A DNA stretch of 64,000 bases from the NCBI GenBank assembly GCA_045430305.1, contig JAILXW010000001.1, positions 744,001-808,000 on the forward strand, in the 5' to 3' direction. This DNA is from Agarilytica sp045430305. GTDB lineage: Bacteria > Pseudomonadota > Gammaproteobacteria > Pseudomonadales > Cellvibrionaceae. Numbering within the stretch: the first letter of the stretch is position 1; every line of letters begins with the position of its first letter. The notes below the pieces were generated by a model. It searched no databases and had not been told where the DNA came from. It was given only the letters and a program-made list of their open reading frames with translations. The position numbers were made by a program, and so were the translations under genes. Of this stretch, positions 1 to 8,414 are shown piece after piece.

Positions 1-976
1 ATTCATCGGCTTTTTCAACTGGTACTAAAAGTTTGTGTGGCCCGCGAGGGTCGGTTGCCCAGCGATTAAAAGCGGGGTTCAAATGGTAGAGAACATCCAT
101 TTTGATCTCAGCAAGCTCAGCGGCTTGCGCAAGGTCGATTTGAGAGCCAACAGCAACACTTTTGAAGTGAGGTTTATTAAATATCGGCGTAAGCGCTAAG
201 TTGTACTTTTCTGGTTCTCCAATTAATTTACTCAATGCGAGCAAACGTGGCACATACGCTTTGGTTTCTTTGGGCAAATCTAAATGCCAAAAATCTGTGG
301 GTTTACCTCGTTTTTTATTTTTACGAATTGCTTTCCTTACATTTCCAGCACCGCTGTTGTATGCCGCAAGTGCTAGCATCCAATCGCCTTTAAATTGTTT
401 GTTTAGCCCTTTTAAATAACGTAATGCGGCATCTGTAGATGCAACAATGTCTCGACGACCGTCGTACCACCAGTTTTGTTTTAAACCAAGCATTTTGCCG
501 GTGCCAGGAATTATTTGCCAAATTCCAGAAGCGCGGCCGTGCGAATAAGCAAAAGGGTCAAAGGCGCTTTCTACAATCGGTAGTAATGCGATTTCAAGTG
601 GCATGTCACGCGCTTCAATTTCACTCACTATGTGAAACATGTAGCGCTCAGCTCGTTTGCCAACCCTTGCCATGTAAGAGGGGTGCTTGGCGTACCAGCG
701 CAATTCCATATCGATACGGCTGTGCTGATGCTCGGGGAGTTTGTAGCCATCTCGAATGCGTTGCCACAAGTTTACGCCGTCAATGGCCGAATGTTGAACG
801 TATTCCCTGTCGCTGACGAAGCACTCGGGGTCTAGTGAGTAATCGGGGTTGTACCCGCCTAGCGTCAGCAGGCTTTCATTGTCTTTTAGGTTGCCAGAAT
901 TACAGCCGAGAAGAGGTAAAAAAAGCGTAAAAAATACGGTGCGTAATAGATACGATGAAGTGAGAAAGTGACGCAT
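1..976 (-). CDS. mltD: Membrane-bound lytic murein transglycosylase D, partial (3' end beyond window)
   Basis: The reading frame starts at the ATG complementary to 974-976 and runs off the left edge after about 325 residues. A lipoprotein signal peptide ends in a lipobox LLGC with Cys25. It is followed by a goose-lysozyme-like SLT domain with catalytic Glu136 in the motif LLPIVESAFDP, then GRASGIWQIIPGTG and AAYNSGAGNV, all typical of family 1D. The visible part ends within what looks like the linker to LysM repeats, which should lie outside the window. MltD cleaves the glycan strands of peptidoglycan from the outer membrane. It is next to gloB on the same strand, an order also found in enterobacteria. 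Family assignment is secure; the LysM repeats are inferred. Confidence 0.93.
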   Translation of the reverse strand, partial: MRHFLTSSYLLRTVFFTLFLPLLGCNSGNLKDNESLLTLGGYNPDYSLDPECFVSDREYVQHSAIDGVNLWQRIRDGYKLPEHQHSRIDMELRWYAKHPSYMARVGKRAERYMFHIVSEIEARDMPLEIALLPIVESAFDPFAYSHGRASGIWQIIPGTGKMLGLKQNWWYDGRRDIVASTDAALRYLKGLNKQFKGDWMLALAAYNSGAGNVRKAIRKNKKRGKPTDFWHLDLPKETKAYVPRLLALSKLIGEPEKYNLALTPIFNKPHFKSVAVGSQIDLAQAAELAEIKMDVLYHLNPAFNRWATDPRGPHKLLVPVEKADE

Positions 977-1078
977 GGTGTAGCCGCTAGTGAGTTGGGC
1001 GCTCAGTCTATCTAAGCCTTAGAGAAAATCAAATATTGCAGGCTCAGATCGTAAACTTGGGCTTACAAAGCTTTTTGT

Positions 1079-1858
1079 TTAGAACATGTCTTTCCATGCC
1101 CTAAGGCTTGTAAAGACCTCCAGCTCGTCAATCGGTTCCCGGCCTAGTTGGAGAGTTATCGCCTCAATGACGGCAGGGTCTTTACAGCGCAAGAACGGGT
1201 TAACCTTCTTTTCCAGCGCTAAAGTGGTGGGTAACGTAGGTAGGTGGTCAGCACGTAATTCGGCAACAGAAATCGCCCGTTTACGCATGTAGTCGTTATC
1301 AGGCTCCACTTCCCGAGCAAATTTTAAATTAGCGGCGGTGTACTCGTGCGTACCATATATTAGGGTGTCGTCAGGGTGGTCGGCGACTTTATCGAGTGAG
1401 CTTTTAAGTTCGGCATGCGAACCTTCGAAAATACGCCCGCAGCCAGATGAAAATAGGACATCGCCACTAAAAATTTGTTTTTTATCTTTGTATTCAACGA
1501 CATAGCCGAGGTGTTCAGGCAAATGCCCTGGCAAACCGAGCACCTGTACCAATGCATCCCACAGAAAGAAGCAATCGCCACCGGCGACGGTTTCTGTAAC
1601 CTGAGGTATTGCGGCACACTTAGGGCCAACAACGGGCACTTGCCACTTATCCAAAAGCGTTGAAATGCCGCCAATGTGATCGTTGTGGGAATGCGTAATT
1701 AGGATTTTTTTAAGTGCGAAGTTGCCGTCAGCGAGGAATTCTATGACCGGCTGAGGGTCACCGGGGTCAATAACGCAGACCTCTTTCGAGCCGTCAGGGG
1801 CGTGGAGTGCCCAGACGTAATTGTCATGTAAGATCGGGATGGCAGAAACTTCAATCAT
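1079..1858 (-). CDS. gloB: Hydroxyacylglutathione hydrolase (glyoxalase II)
   Basis: A 259-residue metallo-beta-lactamase-fold protein, the usual length for GloB. The metal motif THSHNDH is at residues 55-61, giving His56, His58, Asp60 and His61. Further ligands are in GHLPEHLGYV, FSGDVLFSSGCGR and YGTHEYTAANLKFA, the last being the family signature. The C-terminal part carries the glutathione-binding helices and the NPFLR motif. It hydrolyses S-lactoylglutathione to lactate and glutathione in the cytosol, the second step of methylglyoxal detoxification. It is divergent from the methyltransferase gene at 2107, with about 250 bp between them, as with gloB and yafS in E. coli. Confidence 0.96.
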   Translation of the reverse strand: MIEVSAIPILHDNYVWALHAPDGSKEVCVIDPGDPQPVIEFLADGNFALKKILITHSHNDHIGGISTLLDKWQVPVVGPKCAAIPQVTETVAGGDCFFLWDALVQVLGLPGHLPEHLGYVVEYKDKKQIFSGDVLFSSGCGRIFEGSHAELKSSLDKVADHPDDTLIYGTHEYTAANLKFAREVEPDNDYMRKRAISVAELRADHLPTLPTTLALEKKVNPFLRCKDPAVIEAITLQLGREPIDELEVFTSLRAWKDMF

Positions 1859-2106
1859 AAATGAGCCGGGAAACGTATCATGAATTTAGCGTTATTATTG
1901 TCGTGATCTTGCTGCGAATTGATATTAAGCTTTAAGTGCGCACTACAGCTGTATAAATTACACTAAACGATATGTGGCGCCTTTGTCAAAAAAGATGTTT
2001 CCGGCGTCAACACTGCTTAAAGCACCGAACCTAGCAAAATAAGCGGAGTTTGGTGATTGTCGACCAACCAGGCTTCTAGCCGACCATAGGTTCAGAGTTT
2101 CTGATC

Positions 2107-2943
2107 ATGAAATCACTGCAAGCCCGGCTCAAAATGCAACCGTTGATGAAGTCTTACGAAGACATTTCACGGTGGTTTAGCACGCCGCTAGGGCGTAGGT
2201 TGCTGATACATGAGCGCAAAGCTGTATCTGAAGAGTTGCGCTATCTTTTTGGCTATCATTTCATGCAGCTGAGTTCGGTGCGTAGCGCTAATTTTGGGTC
2301 AGCGAGCCGTATTAATCACTGTTTTAATTTGGCACCAATTGAAACGCGATTGAGTGAGGGGCAATGCGCGCAGGCTGTTTCGAGTTACGAAGAGCTGCCA
2401 ATTGCTGATGAAATGGTAGATGTTACCGTTTTGCATCATGTGCTGGAGTTTTCAGAAAACCCTCATCAAGTGTTAAAAGAAGCGGCGCGCGTGACGATTC
2501 CGCGAGGGTACATCATTATTATTGCGTTTAACCCCATAAGCATAATGGGGTTGGTTCATAAAATGAGCGCTCTTTTTACACGCGATGCTGTATCAAAGCG
2601 TCGCAGTCTCCGCTCGGGGCGCTTGGTTGATTGGTTGGAGTTTCTCGATTTTAGTTGTGTGACTAACCGAAACGTTTATCACAACATTCCTGTGAATAAT
2701 GCGCGTTTTCTCGCTTCAACGAGCATGCTAGACAAGTTGCGTTTCAAAAATAAAATGCCAGGTGGTATGTCTTACGTTCTGGTTGCTCGCAAAGATAAAG
2801 TGGGGCTAACCCCCATTAAGCCAACATGGGAAAAAGCGGGTATATTAGATGCCATGCCGATTGGCAAGCAGGCTGTAAAAACGGGGGCTCAAAAGCAGGG
2901 CCTGATCGTACCATTTCGACCTAGGGCAAAACGCGAAGTCTAG
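2107..2943 (+). CDS. SAM-dependent methyltransferase, YafS-like
   Basis: A 278-residue protein with a Methyltransf_11-type core. The post-I region ELPIADEMVDVTVLHHVLEF, the strand-4 region, and EAARVTIPRGYIIIIAFNP (motifs II and III) are recognisable. The usual glycine-rich motif I is poor: the matching stretch around residues 60-75 reads SVRSANFGSASRINHC, with no GxGxG. Its place between gloB and rnhA matches yafS in enterobacteria, and its substrate is not known. The basic C-terminal tail of about 50 residues has no assigned role. It is probably a real gene because it has good codon use and synteny; whether it is catalytically active is uncertain. Confidence 0.8.
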   Translation: MKSLQARLKMQPLMKSYEDISRWFSTPLGRRLLIHERKAVSEELRYLFGYHFMQLSSVRSANFGSASRINHCFNLAPIETRLSEGQCAQAVSSYEELPIADEMVDVTVLHHVLEFSENPHQVLKEAARVTIPRGYIIIIAFNPISIMGLVHKMSALFTRDAVSKRRSLRSGRLVDWLEFLDFSCVTNRNVYHNIPVNNARFLASTSMLDKLRFKNKMPGGMSYVLVARKDKVGLTPIKPTWEKAGILDAMPIGKQAVKTGAQKQGLIVPFRPRAKREV

Positions 2944-2996
2944 CGTTATCGCTTTGGGTTCCTTTTCAAAACCTTACTTAAAAAATACTAAAATTA

Positions 2997-3434
2997 ATGA
3001 AAACAGTTGAAATATTTTCCGATGGTGCCTGCCGCGGCAATCCCGGCCCAGGCGGGTGGGGCGCATTATTACGTTTTGGTGATAACGAAAAATCGCTTTA
3101 TGGTGGAGAAGAAAACACCACTAACAATCGCATGGAGCTGCAAGCGGCAATAGAAGGCTTAAAAGCGTTAAAAGAACCGTGCAGTGTGACGCTTACTACC
3201 GATTCACAATATGTGCGTAAGGGGATTACTGAGTGGATTCACAATTGGAAGAAAAAAGCCTGGAAAACCGCAGCTAAAAAGCCTGTCAAAAACGCTGACC
3301 TGTGGCAAGCGTTAGACGAAGAAAATCAGCGCCACGAAGTAGAGTGGTGTTGGGTCAAAGGGCATAGTGGGCACCGGGAAAATGAAATAGCAGACGAGTT
3401 AGCGAACCTTGGGATTGATGAATTAAAAAGCTAG
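2997..3434 (+). CDS. rnhA: Ribonuclease HI
   Basis: A 145-residue protein of normal length. The catalytic acidic residues are visible: Asp9 in FSDGACRGNPG, Glu47 in NNRMELQA, Asp69 in TTDSQYV and Asp133 in NEIADELA, with His123 in the flexible loop KGHSGH. It degrades the RNA strand of RNA-DNA hybrids during replication and R-loop removal. The basic handle region (HNWKKKAWKTAAKKPVKN) is present, as in E. coli RNase HI. It is followed 72 bp later by dnaQ on the same strand rather than divergently as in E. coli. Confidence 0.97.
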   Translation: MKTVEIFSDGACRGNPGPGGWGALLRFGDNEKSLYGGEENTTNNRMELQAAIEGLKALKEPCSVTLTTDSQYVRKGITEWIHNWKKKAWKTAAKKPVKNADLWQALDEENQRHEVEWCWVKGHSGHRENEIADELANLGIDELKS

Positions 3435-3506
3435 TTCGTTTAATCTCTGTTTCTCGTTAAAAAAGCATCACTCTTAAAATGTTAGACAACAGCAGGTCAT
3501 TTCTTC

Positions 3507-4238
3507 GTGCGCCAAATAGTATTAGATACTGAAACCACCGGTTTAGAGCCCTCAGATGGACATAAAATCATTGAAATTGGTTGCGTAGAACTTGTAGACC
3601 GGCGACTCACCGGCAAGCACTACCACCAATACATCAAGCCAAACCGTGAAATCGACGAAGGCGCGATCGAAGTTCACGGTATTACCAATGAGTTTCTTGA
3701 CGACAAGCCTGTTTTTAAAGAGATCGCCTCTGACTTTATCGAGTTTATTGGTAGCTCTGATCTCATTATTCATAACGCGCCCTTTGATTTGGGTTTCCTT
3801 GATCATGAATTAAGGCAAATAGACACCCAGCATCGCCCGCTGAGTGAAGGTTGCAAAATTATTGATTCTCTGGTGCTCGCGCGTAAAAAGCATCCAGGTC
3901 AGAAAAATAACCTTGACGCATTGTGTAAACGCTACGAAGTGGATAACTCTGCACGTGATCTACACGGTGCATTGCTCGATGCAGAAATCCTCGCCGATGT
4001 TTATCTTCTGCTCACGGGGGGGCAAAGAAAGTTAGCGCTCGGGAGTGGCAGCGGTGAAGATGGCGACGATGTTGAAGAAAAAATCATTCGTCTCGGTACC
4101 GATCGCAAAAGGTTGCGAGTAATAAAAGCCAATGCCGATGAACTGGAGCGTCATGCTGAAAAGTTATTGTCGATCGACAAAGCGTCAGACGGAAATTGTT
4201 TGTGGTTGAAAGAATCTTTAGAAAATGAACAAAACTAA
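3507..4238 (+). CDS. dnaQ: DNA polymerase III epsilon subunit (3'-5' proofreading exonuclease)
   Basis: A 243-residue protein with the three Exo motifs. Exo I is DTETTGLEP, with Asp7 and Glu9. Exo II is in HNAPFDLGFLDHEL. Exo III-epsilon is HGALLDAEILADVYL, with the catalytic His and Asp. The start is a GTG at 3507 preceded by AGCAGG; no ATG lies close enough to keep the N-terminal DTET motif. The C-terminal part after about residue 185 should contact the alpha polymerase subunit. It proofreads newly made DNA within the replicative polymerase core. It lies in a convergence-free run of plus-strand housekeeping genes with rnhA. Confidence 0.96.
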   Translation: MRQIVLDTETTGLEPSDGHKIIEIGCVELVDRRLTGKHYHQYIKPNREIDEGAIEVHGITNEFLDDKPVFKEIASDFIEFIGSSDLIIHNAPFDLGFLDHELRQIDTQHRPLSEGCKIIDSLVLARKKHPGQKNNLDALCKRYEVDNSARDLHGALLDAEILADVYLLLTGGQRKLALGSGSGEDGDDVEEKIIRLGTDRKRLRVIKANADELERHAEKLLSIDKASDGNCLWLKESLENEQN

Positions 4239-4323
4239 ACATGCACCAAACCAGAGAATAATGCGCCAAAAACACTTAAGTCTTTAATCTTAATCGATTT
4301 TTGTGCCGCAACTGGCACGCCGA

Positions 4324-4332
4324 TGCTATACT
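4324..4332 (+). promoter_or_regulatory. Candidate extended -10 promoter of the mnh operon
   Basis: TG-C-TATACT fits the extended -10 pattern, about 60 bp upstream of the mnhE start and after the dnaQ stop. No good -35 hexamer is seen at 16-18 bp, which is acceptable for an extended -10 promoter. This is an inference from sequence only. Confidence 0.4.
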
Positions 4333-4391
4333 CCCCTTAATCACCTGCATAAAAAAATTGAAAATCTAAACCCGCGGGAATATCTCATTTT

Positions 4392-4862
4392 ATGCGCCAC
4401 ACGGTTTATCTTGTAATCGCTTTGGCTGCGATTTGGCTACTAAATTCTGGGCATTACAATCCTCTCCTTCTTGGTTTGGGTGCTTTGTCTATTGCCTTTG
4501 TCACCTGGATTGCACGTAAAATGGATGTTGTTGACCACGAGTCGCAACCCGTCTCTTTTACTCACAAATTACCCCTGTATTGGCTGTGGTTAAGTAAAGA
4601 AATTGTGCTGGCCAATATTGATGTCGTCAAACGTATATGGCGTGGTGTCGATGCTATTGATCCTACCGTTGCGGTACTAAAGCCCAGTCAGAAAAATGAT
4701 CTTGGGCGAGTCATTTACGCAAACTCCATCACCCTAACGCCCGGCACCGTCACTTTAGATTTGAAAGACGATGAAGTGCTGGTGCACGCTATATCCAAAG
4801 AGGGCATTGAAGCGCTCAAGCTGGGTGACATGGATAAGCGTGTCACGCGTCTGGAGTCGTAA
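4392..4862 (+). CDS. mnhE: Mrp-type cation/proton antiporter subunit E
   Basis: A 156-residue membrane protein with two or three N-terminal hydrophobic helices, then the MnhE domain. Recognisable family stretches are PLYWLWLSKEIVLANIDVVKRIW, IYANSITLTPGTVTLDL and LVHAISKEGIEAL. It is the first gene of an overlapping run of antiporter genes, and its stop codon shares a base with the next start (TAATG). MnhE is an accessory membrane subunit needed for assembly of the Na+/H+ antiporter in the inner membrane. Confidence 0.93.
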   Translation: MRHTVYLVIALAAIWLLNSGHYNPLLLGLGALSIAFVTWIARKMDVVDHESQPVSFTHKLPLYWLWLSKEIVLANIDVVKRIWRGVDAIDPTVAVLKPSQKNDLGRVIYANSITLTPGTVTLDLKDDEVLVHAISKEGIEALKLGDMDKRVTRLES

Positions 4863-5221
4863 TGTATACCGCCGTATCAATCGCCATTCTTATTTCCATG
4901 TCGTTTGCTCTCGCACGAGCGAGCCTTGGCCCCAGTATTTATGACCGAATTCTTGCGGTTAATATGTTTGGTACCAAAACGGTTTTGTTAATTGCGGTGC
5001 TTGGCTATTTAATGGGGCGGCCAGAGTTTTTAGATATTGCTATCGTATACGCTTTGATCAATTTTATTAGCATCATCGCCGTACTGCGGTTCTTTGAATA
5101 CACCCGCCCAGCTGTAGACCCTCGCTTACAATCGCAAAGTAGCGAAGAAGCTAACAGTGAAAGTGACAGCGAAAGTAACGGCTCTTCAGTAGAACCCTCT
5201 AACTCAGGGGCGAATCCATGA
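4862..5221 (+). CDS. mnhF: Mrp-type cation/proton antiporter subunit F
   Basis: A 119-residue protein with three predicted transmembrane helices and the MnhF/PhaF pattern: RASLGPSIYDRILAVNMFGTK near the N-terminus and EFLDIAIVYALINFISIIAVLRF. The last 30 residues are a Ser/Glu/Asn-rich hydrophilic tail that is longer than in many MrpF proteins. It overlaps mnhE by one base and mnhG by four, which suggests translational coupling. Confidence 0.93.
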   Translation: MYTAVSIAILISMSFALARASLGPSIYDRILAVNMFGTKTVLLIAVLGYLMGRPEFLDIAIVYALINFISIIAVLRFFEYTRPAVDPRLQSQSSEEANSESDSESNGSSVEPSNSGANP

Positions 5222-5529
5222 TACTAGATGTACTTTCCTGGTTGTTTTTATTGTCAGGCGGTTTTTTATGCGTTTCTGGTGCTGTTGGTGTTCAACGTTT
5301 CCCAGATTTTTTTAGTCGCATGCATGCCGCCAGTGTGACAGACACTCTGGGTAGCGGGTTAATTTTACTAGGCCTGATGTTTCAAACGGAGCACTGGCTG
5401 ATCGTCTCGAAATTGTTATTTATCATGTTGTTTATCTTTTTTACCAGCCCAACATCTGGCCATGCTTTAGCTAAAGCCGCTATTCATGCCGGGATGCGAC
5501 CCTGGAAAAAAGGTGACGCGCGTCGCTAG
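5218..5529 (+). CDS. mnhG: Mrp-type cation/proton antiporter subunit G
   Basis: A 103-residue protein with three helices. The MnhG signature is clear: SGAVGVQRFPDFFSRMHAAS, then TDTLGSGLILLGL and TSPTSGHALAKAA. It overlaps the mnhF stop by four bases (ATGA). It is a small accessory subunit of the multisubunit Na+/H+ antiporter in the inner membrane. Confidence 0.94.
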   Translation: MILDVLSWLFLLSGGFLCVSGAVGVQRFPDFFSRMHAASVTDTLGSGLILLGLMFQTEHWLIVSKLLFIMLFIFFTSPTSGHALAKAAIHAGMRPWKKGDARR

Positions 5530-5608
5530 TATTTTGTATATCAATCTATTTTGAATTAAAGAGATTATCGTCATCGAATTTTTCATCGACATAGTAATTC
5601 TAGGTTTC

Positions 5609-6577
5609 TTGGTGGCGACCGCGCTCTCGATTGCGTGTTCAAATAACCTTTTAGCTTCCGTTATGCTGACGGGAATCTACAGCCTTTTATCAGCGGTGTT
5701 TTTTGTCGTAATGGATGCGGTTGATGTCGCGTTTACAGAAGCATCGGTGGGTGCAGGCATTTCTACAATTTTAATGCTTTCTACCTTAAAACTCACTGGC
5801 GGGTTCGATGGGCCGACCCGACACAATAAATTGTTGGCATCCATAGTCGTCACCATCACCGGTATTATGTTGGTCATCGGCACTACCGACATGCCAAAAT
5901 TCGGTGCGTCTGATGTGCCGGTGCAAACGCACGTTGGGCCTCATTTTATTAATGAGTCTTACGGCGAAACGGGCATGCCCAATATTGTGACGTCAGTTTT
6001 GGCTAGCTATCGTGGGTTCGATACTTTTGGCGAAACAGTCGTTATTTTTACCGCCGGTATTGGCGTGCTAGCGTTATTGGGGTTTCGTAATCGTAGAACG
6101 GATGCTTTCGAAAGTGTTACTGCGCCCATGTATCAACATAAAATATTACGTGTCGTCGGTAAGTTCTTAATCTCGCCCATTCTTATTTTTGCACTTTATG
6201 TGCAATTTCATGGCGATTATGGCCCGGGCGGGGGCTTTCAGGCTGGGGTTATTTTTGCTGCCGCTATCATTCTGTATTCCATGCTCTATGGTTTGGGGCG
6301 TGCACGTAAGGTGATTAACCAATCCATTGTTCAAATTTTGGCGGCGCTCGGTGTGCTGCTTTATGGCAGTGTTGGCGTCGTTTCAATTTTAAACGGCAAG
6401 AACTTTTTAGATTATTCAGCCCTTGCCCATGATGCATTGCACGGCCAGCATTATGGCATTTTGCTGGTTGAATTGGGCGTTGGTATTACAGTGACTGCGG
6501 TGATGGTTTCCATTTTCTTTACATTTGCCGGTCGGGTTGATCGCGATGTGTCAGAGCAAGCAGAGAATCAAGTATGA
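5609..6577 (+). CDS. mnhB: DUF4040-MnhB fusion subunit of Mrp antiporter (start probably upstream)
   Basis: The 322 residues from the first permissible start (TTG 5609) contain a DUF4040 domain (GIYSLLSAVFFVVMDAVDVAFTEASVGAGIST), equal to the C-terminal part of MrpA. An MnhB domain follows from about residue 170 (GKFLISPILIFALYVQFHGDYGPGGGFQAGVIFAA). Homologous domains normally begin about 12 residues earlier with a hydrophobic helix. The open frame continues upstream as IEFFIDIVILGFL to a TGA at 5552, but it has no ATG, GTG or TTG there. The true start may therefore be ATC 5573 or ATT 5564, with AAAGAG at 5558-5563 as a possible ribosome binding site. Its stop overlaps the mnhC start. Confidence 0.88.
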   Translation: MVATALSIACSNNLLASVMLTGIYSLLSAVFFVVMDAVDVAFTEASVGAGISTILMLSTLKLTGGFDGPTRHNKLLASIVVTITGIMLVIGTTDMPKFGASDVPVQTHVGPHFINESYGETGMPNIVTSVLASYRGFDTFGETVVIFTAGIGVLALLGFRNRRTDAFESVTAPMYQHKILRVVGKFLISPILIFALYVQFHGDYGPGGGFQAGVIFAAAIILYSMLYGLGRARKVINQSIVQILAALGVLLYGSVGVVSILNGKNFLDYSALAHDALHGQHYGILLVELGVGITVTAVMVSIFFTFAGRVDRDVSEQAENQV

Positions 6578-6930
6578 GTTTTCTTGCACAGTACAATTAT
6601 TGGGTGGTCGTCTTGTTAATGATGATTGGCTTTTATATTGTAATTTCACATGGCAACCTGGTTAAAAAGTTAATGGGGCTTAGTATTTTTCAAACCTCAG
6701 TCTTCATTCTCTATATAAGTATGGGTAAGGTGAAAGGGGGTACGGCGCCGATTCTTGATGACGCTTACACGCTTTATTCAAACCCTTTGCCGCACGTACT
6801 TATTTTGACGGCGATCGTTGTCGGTATTGCTACAACCGCTCTTGGTTTAGCGCTTGTTGTTCGTATCAAAGAATCCTACGGTACGATTGAAGAAAGTGAA
6901 ATTCAAAACAAGGACGACGAAGAGTGCTGA
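6574..6930 (+). CDS. mnhC: Mrp-type antiporter subunit C (NuoK-like)
   Basis: A 118-residue, three-helix protein homologous to NuoK. GFYIVISHGNLVKKLMGLSIFQT and the C-terminal LPHVLILTAIVVGIATTALGLAL are the hallmark stretches, including the membrane-embedded acidic residue in the last loop and helix. It overlaps the preceding gene by four bases (ATGA) and the next by seven, so the run is almost certainly one operon. Confidence 0.93.
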   Translation: MSFLAQYNYWVVVLLMMIGFYIVISHGNLVKKLMGLSIFQTSVFILYISMGKVKGGTAPILDDAYTLYSNPLPHVLILTAIVVGIATTALGLALVVRIKESYGTIEESEIQNKDDEEC

Positions 6931-8414
6931 GCCATTTACCCGTTTTACAAGTGATAGTGCCTTTAATGGCGGCACCGGCCTGCTTGCTGCTCAGGCAGGC
7001 GCGCCTAGTGTGGATGTTCGCAACCATTGTTTGTGCCTTAGCTTTTCTGATCAGCTTTCAATTGTTGTATCAGGTGCAGGCCCACGGCGAATTGATATAT
7101 GAATTAGGTGGTTGGCAGGCCCCGATAGGTATTGAATACCGTGTTGATGCTTTGACGGCCATGATGTTGGTCTTGGTTAGCGCCATTGCGACTGTTGTTA
7201 TGATGGGCGCGCACACAAGCATCAAAAAAGAATTACACGAATCTAAACATACGCTTTTCTATATTGCATTTTTACTGTGTTTTGCAGGTTCGCTGGGCAT
7301 TATTGCGACAGGTGATGCGTTCAATGTCTTCGTGTTTTTGGAGGTGAGTTCGCTTTCTACTTACACACTTATCGCGCTAGGTAATGACCGCAGGGCTTTA
7401 TGGGCCTCATATCAGTATTTGATTATGGGTACTATTGGCGCGACCTTTATTCTTATTGGTATTGGCTTAATGTACATGATGACCGGTACATTAAACATGG
7501 CGGATATGGCGCAACGTCTGCCCGCGGTGAATAGCACACTCACGATATTTTCTGCTTTTGCATTTTTCATAGTTGGCGTTTGTTTAAAGCTAGCCTTGTT
7601 CCCTTTGCATTTATGGTTGCCCAACGCATATGCCTATGCGCCATCTATTGTTACTGCGTTTTTAGCCGCTACGTCGACAAAGGTTGCCATTTACGTATTG
7701 CTGCGTTTTATCTTTACGATATTCGGGGTCGAATTTTCTCTTTCTCATCTACCGCTTCCACAAATACTGATGGGCTTAGGCTTAATTGGTGTGGTCGGCG
7801 CATCGATTGTTGCGATTTTGCAAACAAATGTGAAACGACTATTCGCATACTCTAGTGTTGCTCAAATCGGTTACATGATTCTTGGGTTTAGCTTAGGTTC
7901 GCAGGCAGGTTTAAAGGCGGCTTTGTTGCACGTGTTCAATCACGCCCTAATGAAGGGGGCAATTTTCATGGCGATTGCCGGGGTGGTTTACCATGCTTCT
8001 GCGGGTAAAGGCTCAGCGAATTTAACTGCATTTAAAGGCTTAGGCAAAAGAATGCCCATAACAATGGCGGCCATTGTTGTTGGCGGTTTAAGTTTGATTG
8101 GTGTTCCTTTAACGGTAGGTTTTATTAGCAAGTGGTATTTGATCGTTGCATTAATGGATCAGGGGCTTTGGCCTGTTGTGGCTTTGGTGCTCTTTGGGTC
8201 TTTATTGGCGGTGGTGTACGTTTGGAAAATCGTTGAATACGCATACTTCCATTTACCAGAAGATGGTAACGATAAGTTTGATGAAGCGCCGATGTCTTTA
8301 CTTATACCGACATGGTTGCTTGTTGTGGCCAATATTTATTTTGGCGTGAATACTGAGTTTACTGTGAATATTGCAGACCTTGCTGTGTTTAGTTTGTTTG
8401 GAGCGACCCCATGA
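6924..8414 (+). CDS. mnhD: Mrp-type antiporter subunit D (NuoL/M/N family)
   Basis: A 496-residue polytopic protein of the Proton_antipo_M family. It has the key membrane glutamate in FVFLEVSSLSTYTLIALG and proton-channel lysines in LKLALFPLHLWLPNAYAYAPS and KRLFAYSSVAQIGYMILG. Translation starts at a GTG inside the end of mnhC. It is the first of three antiporter-like subunits in this operon and probably forms a cation/proton channel. Function is by family; the ion specificity (Na+, K+ or Li+) cannot be read from the sequence. Confidence 0.93.
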   Translation: MLSHLPVLQVIVPLMAAPACLLLRQARLVWMFATIVCALAFLISFQLLYQVQAHGELIYELGGWQAPIGIEYRVDALTAMMLVLVSAIATVVMMGAHTSIKKELHESKHTLFYIAFLLCFAGSLGIIATGDAFNVFVFLEVSSLSTYTLIALGNDRRALWASYQYLIMGTIGATFILIGIGLMYMMTGTLNMADMAQRLPAVNSTLTIFSAFAFFIVGVCLKLALFPLHLWLPNAYAYAPSIVTAFLAATSTKVAIYVLLRFIFTIFGVEFSLSHLPLPQILMGLGLIGVVGASIVAILQTNVKRLFAYSSVAQIGYMILGFSLGSQAGLKAALLHVFNHALMKGAIFMAIAGVVYHASAGKGSANLTAFKGLGKRMPITMAAIVVGGLSLIGVPLTVGFISKWYLIVALMDQGLWPVVALVLFGSLLAVVYVWKIVEYAYFHLPEDGNDKFDEAPMSLLIPTWLLVVANIYFGVNTEFTVNIADLAVFSLFGATP

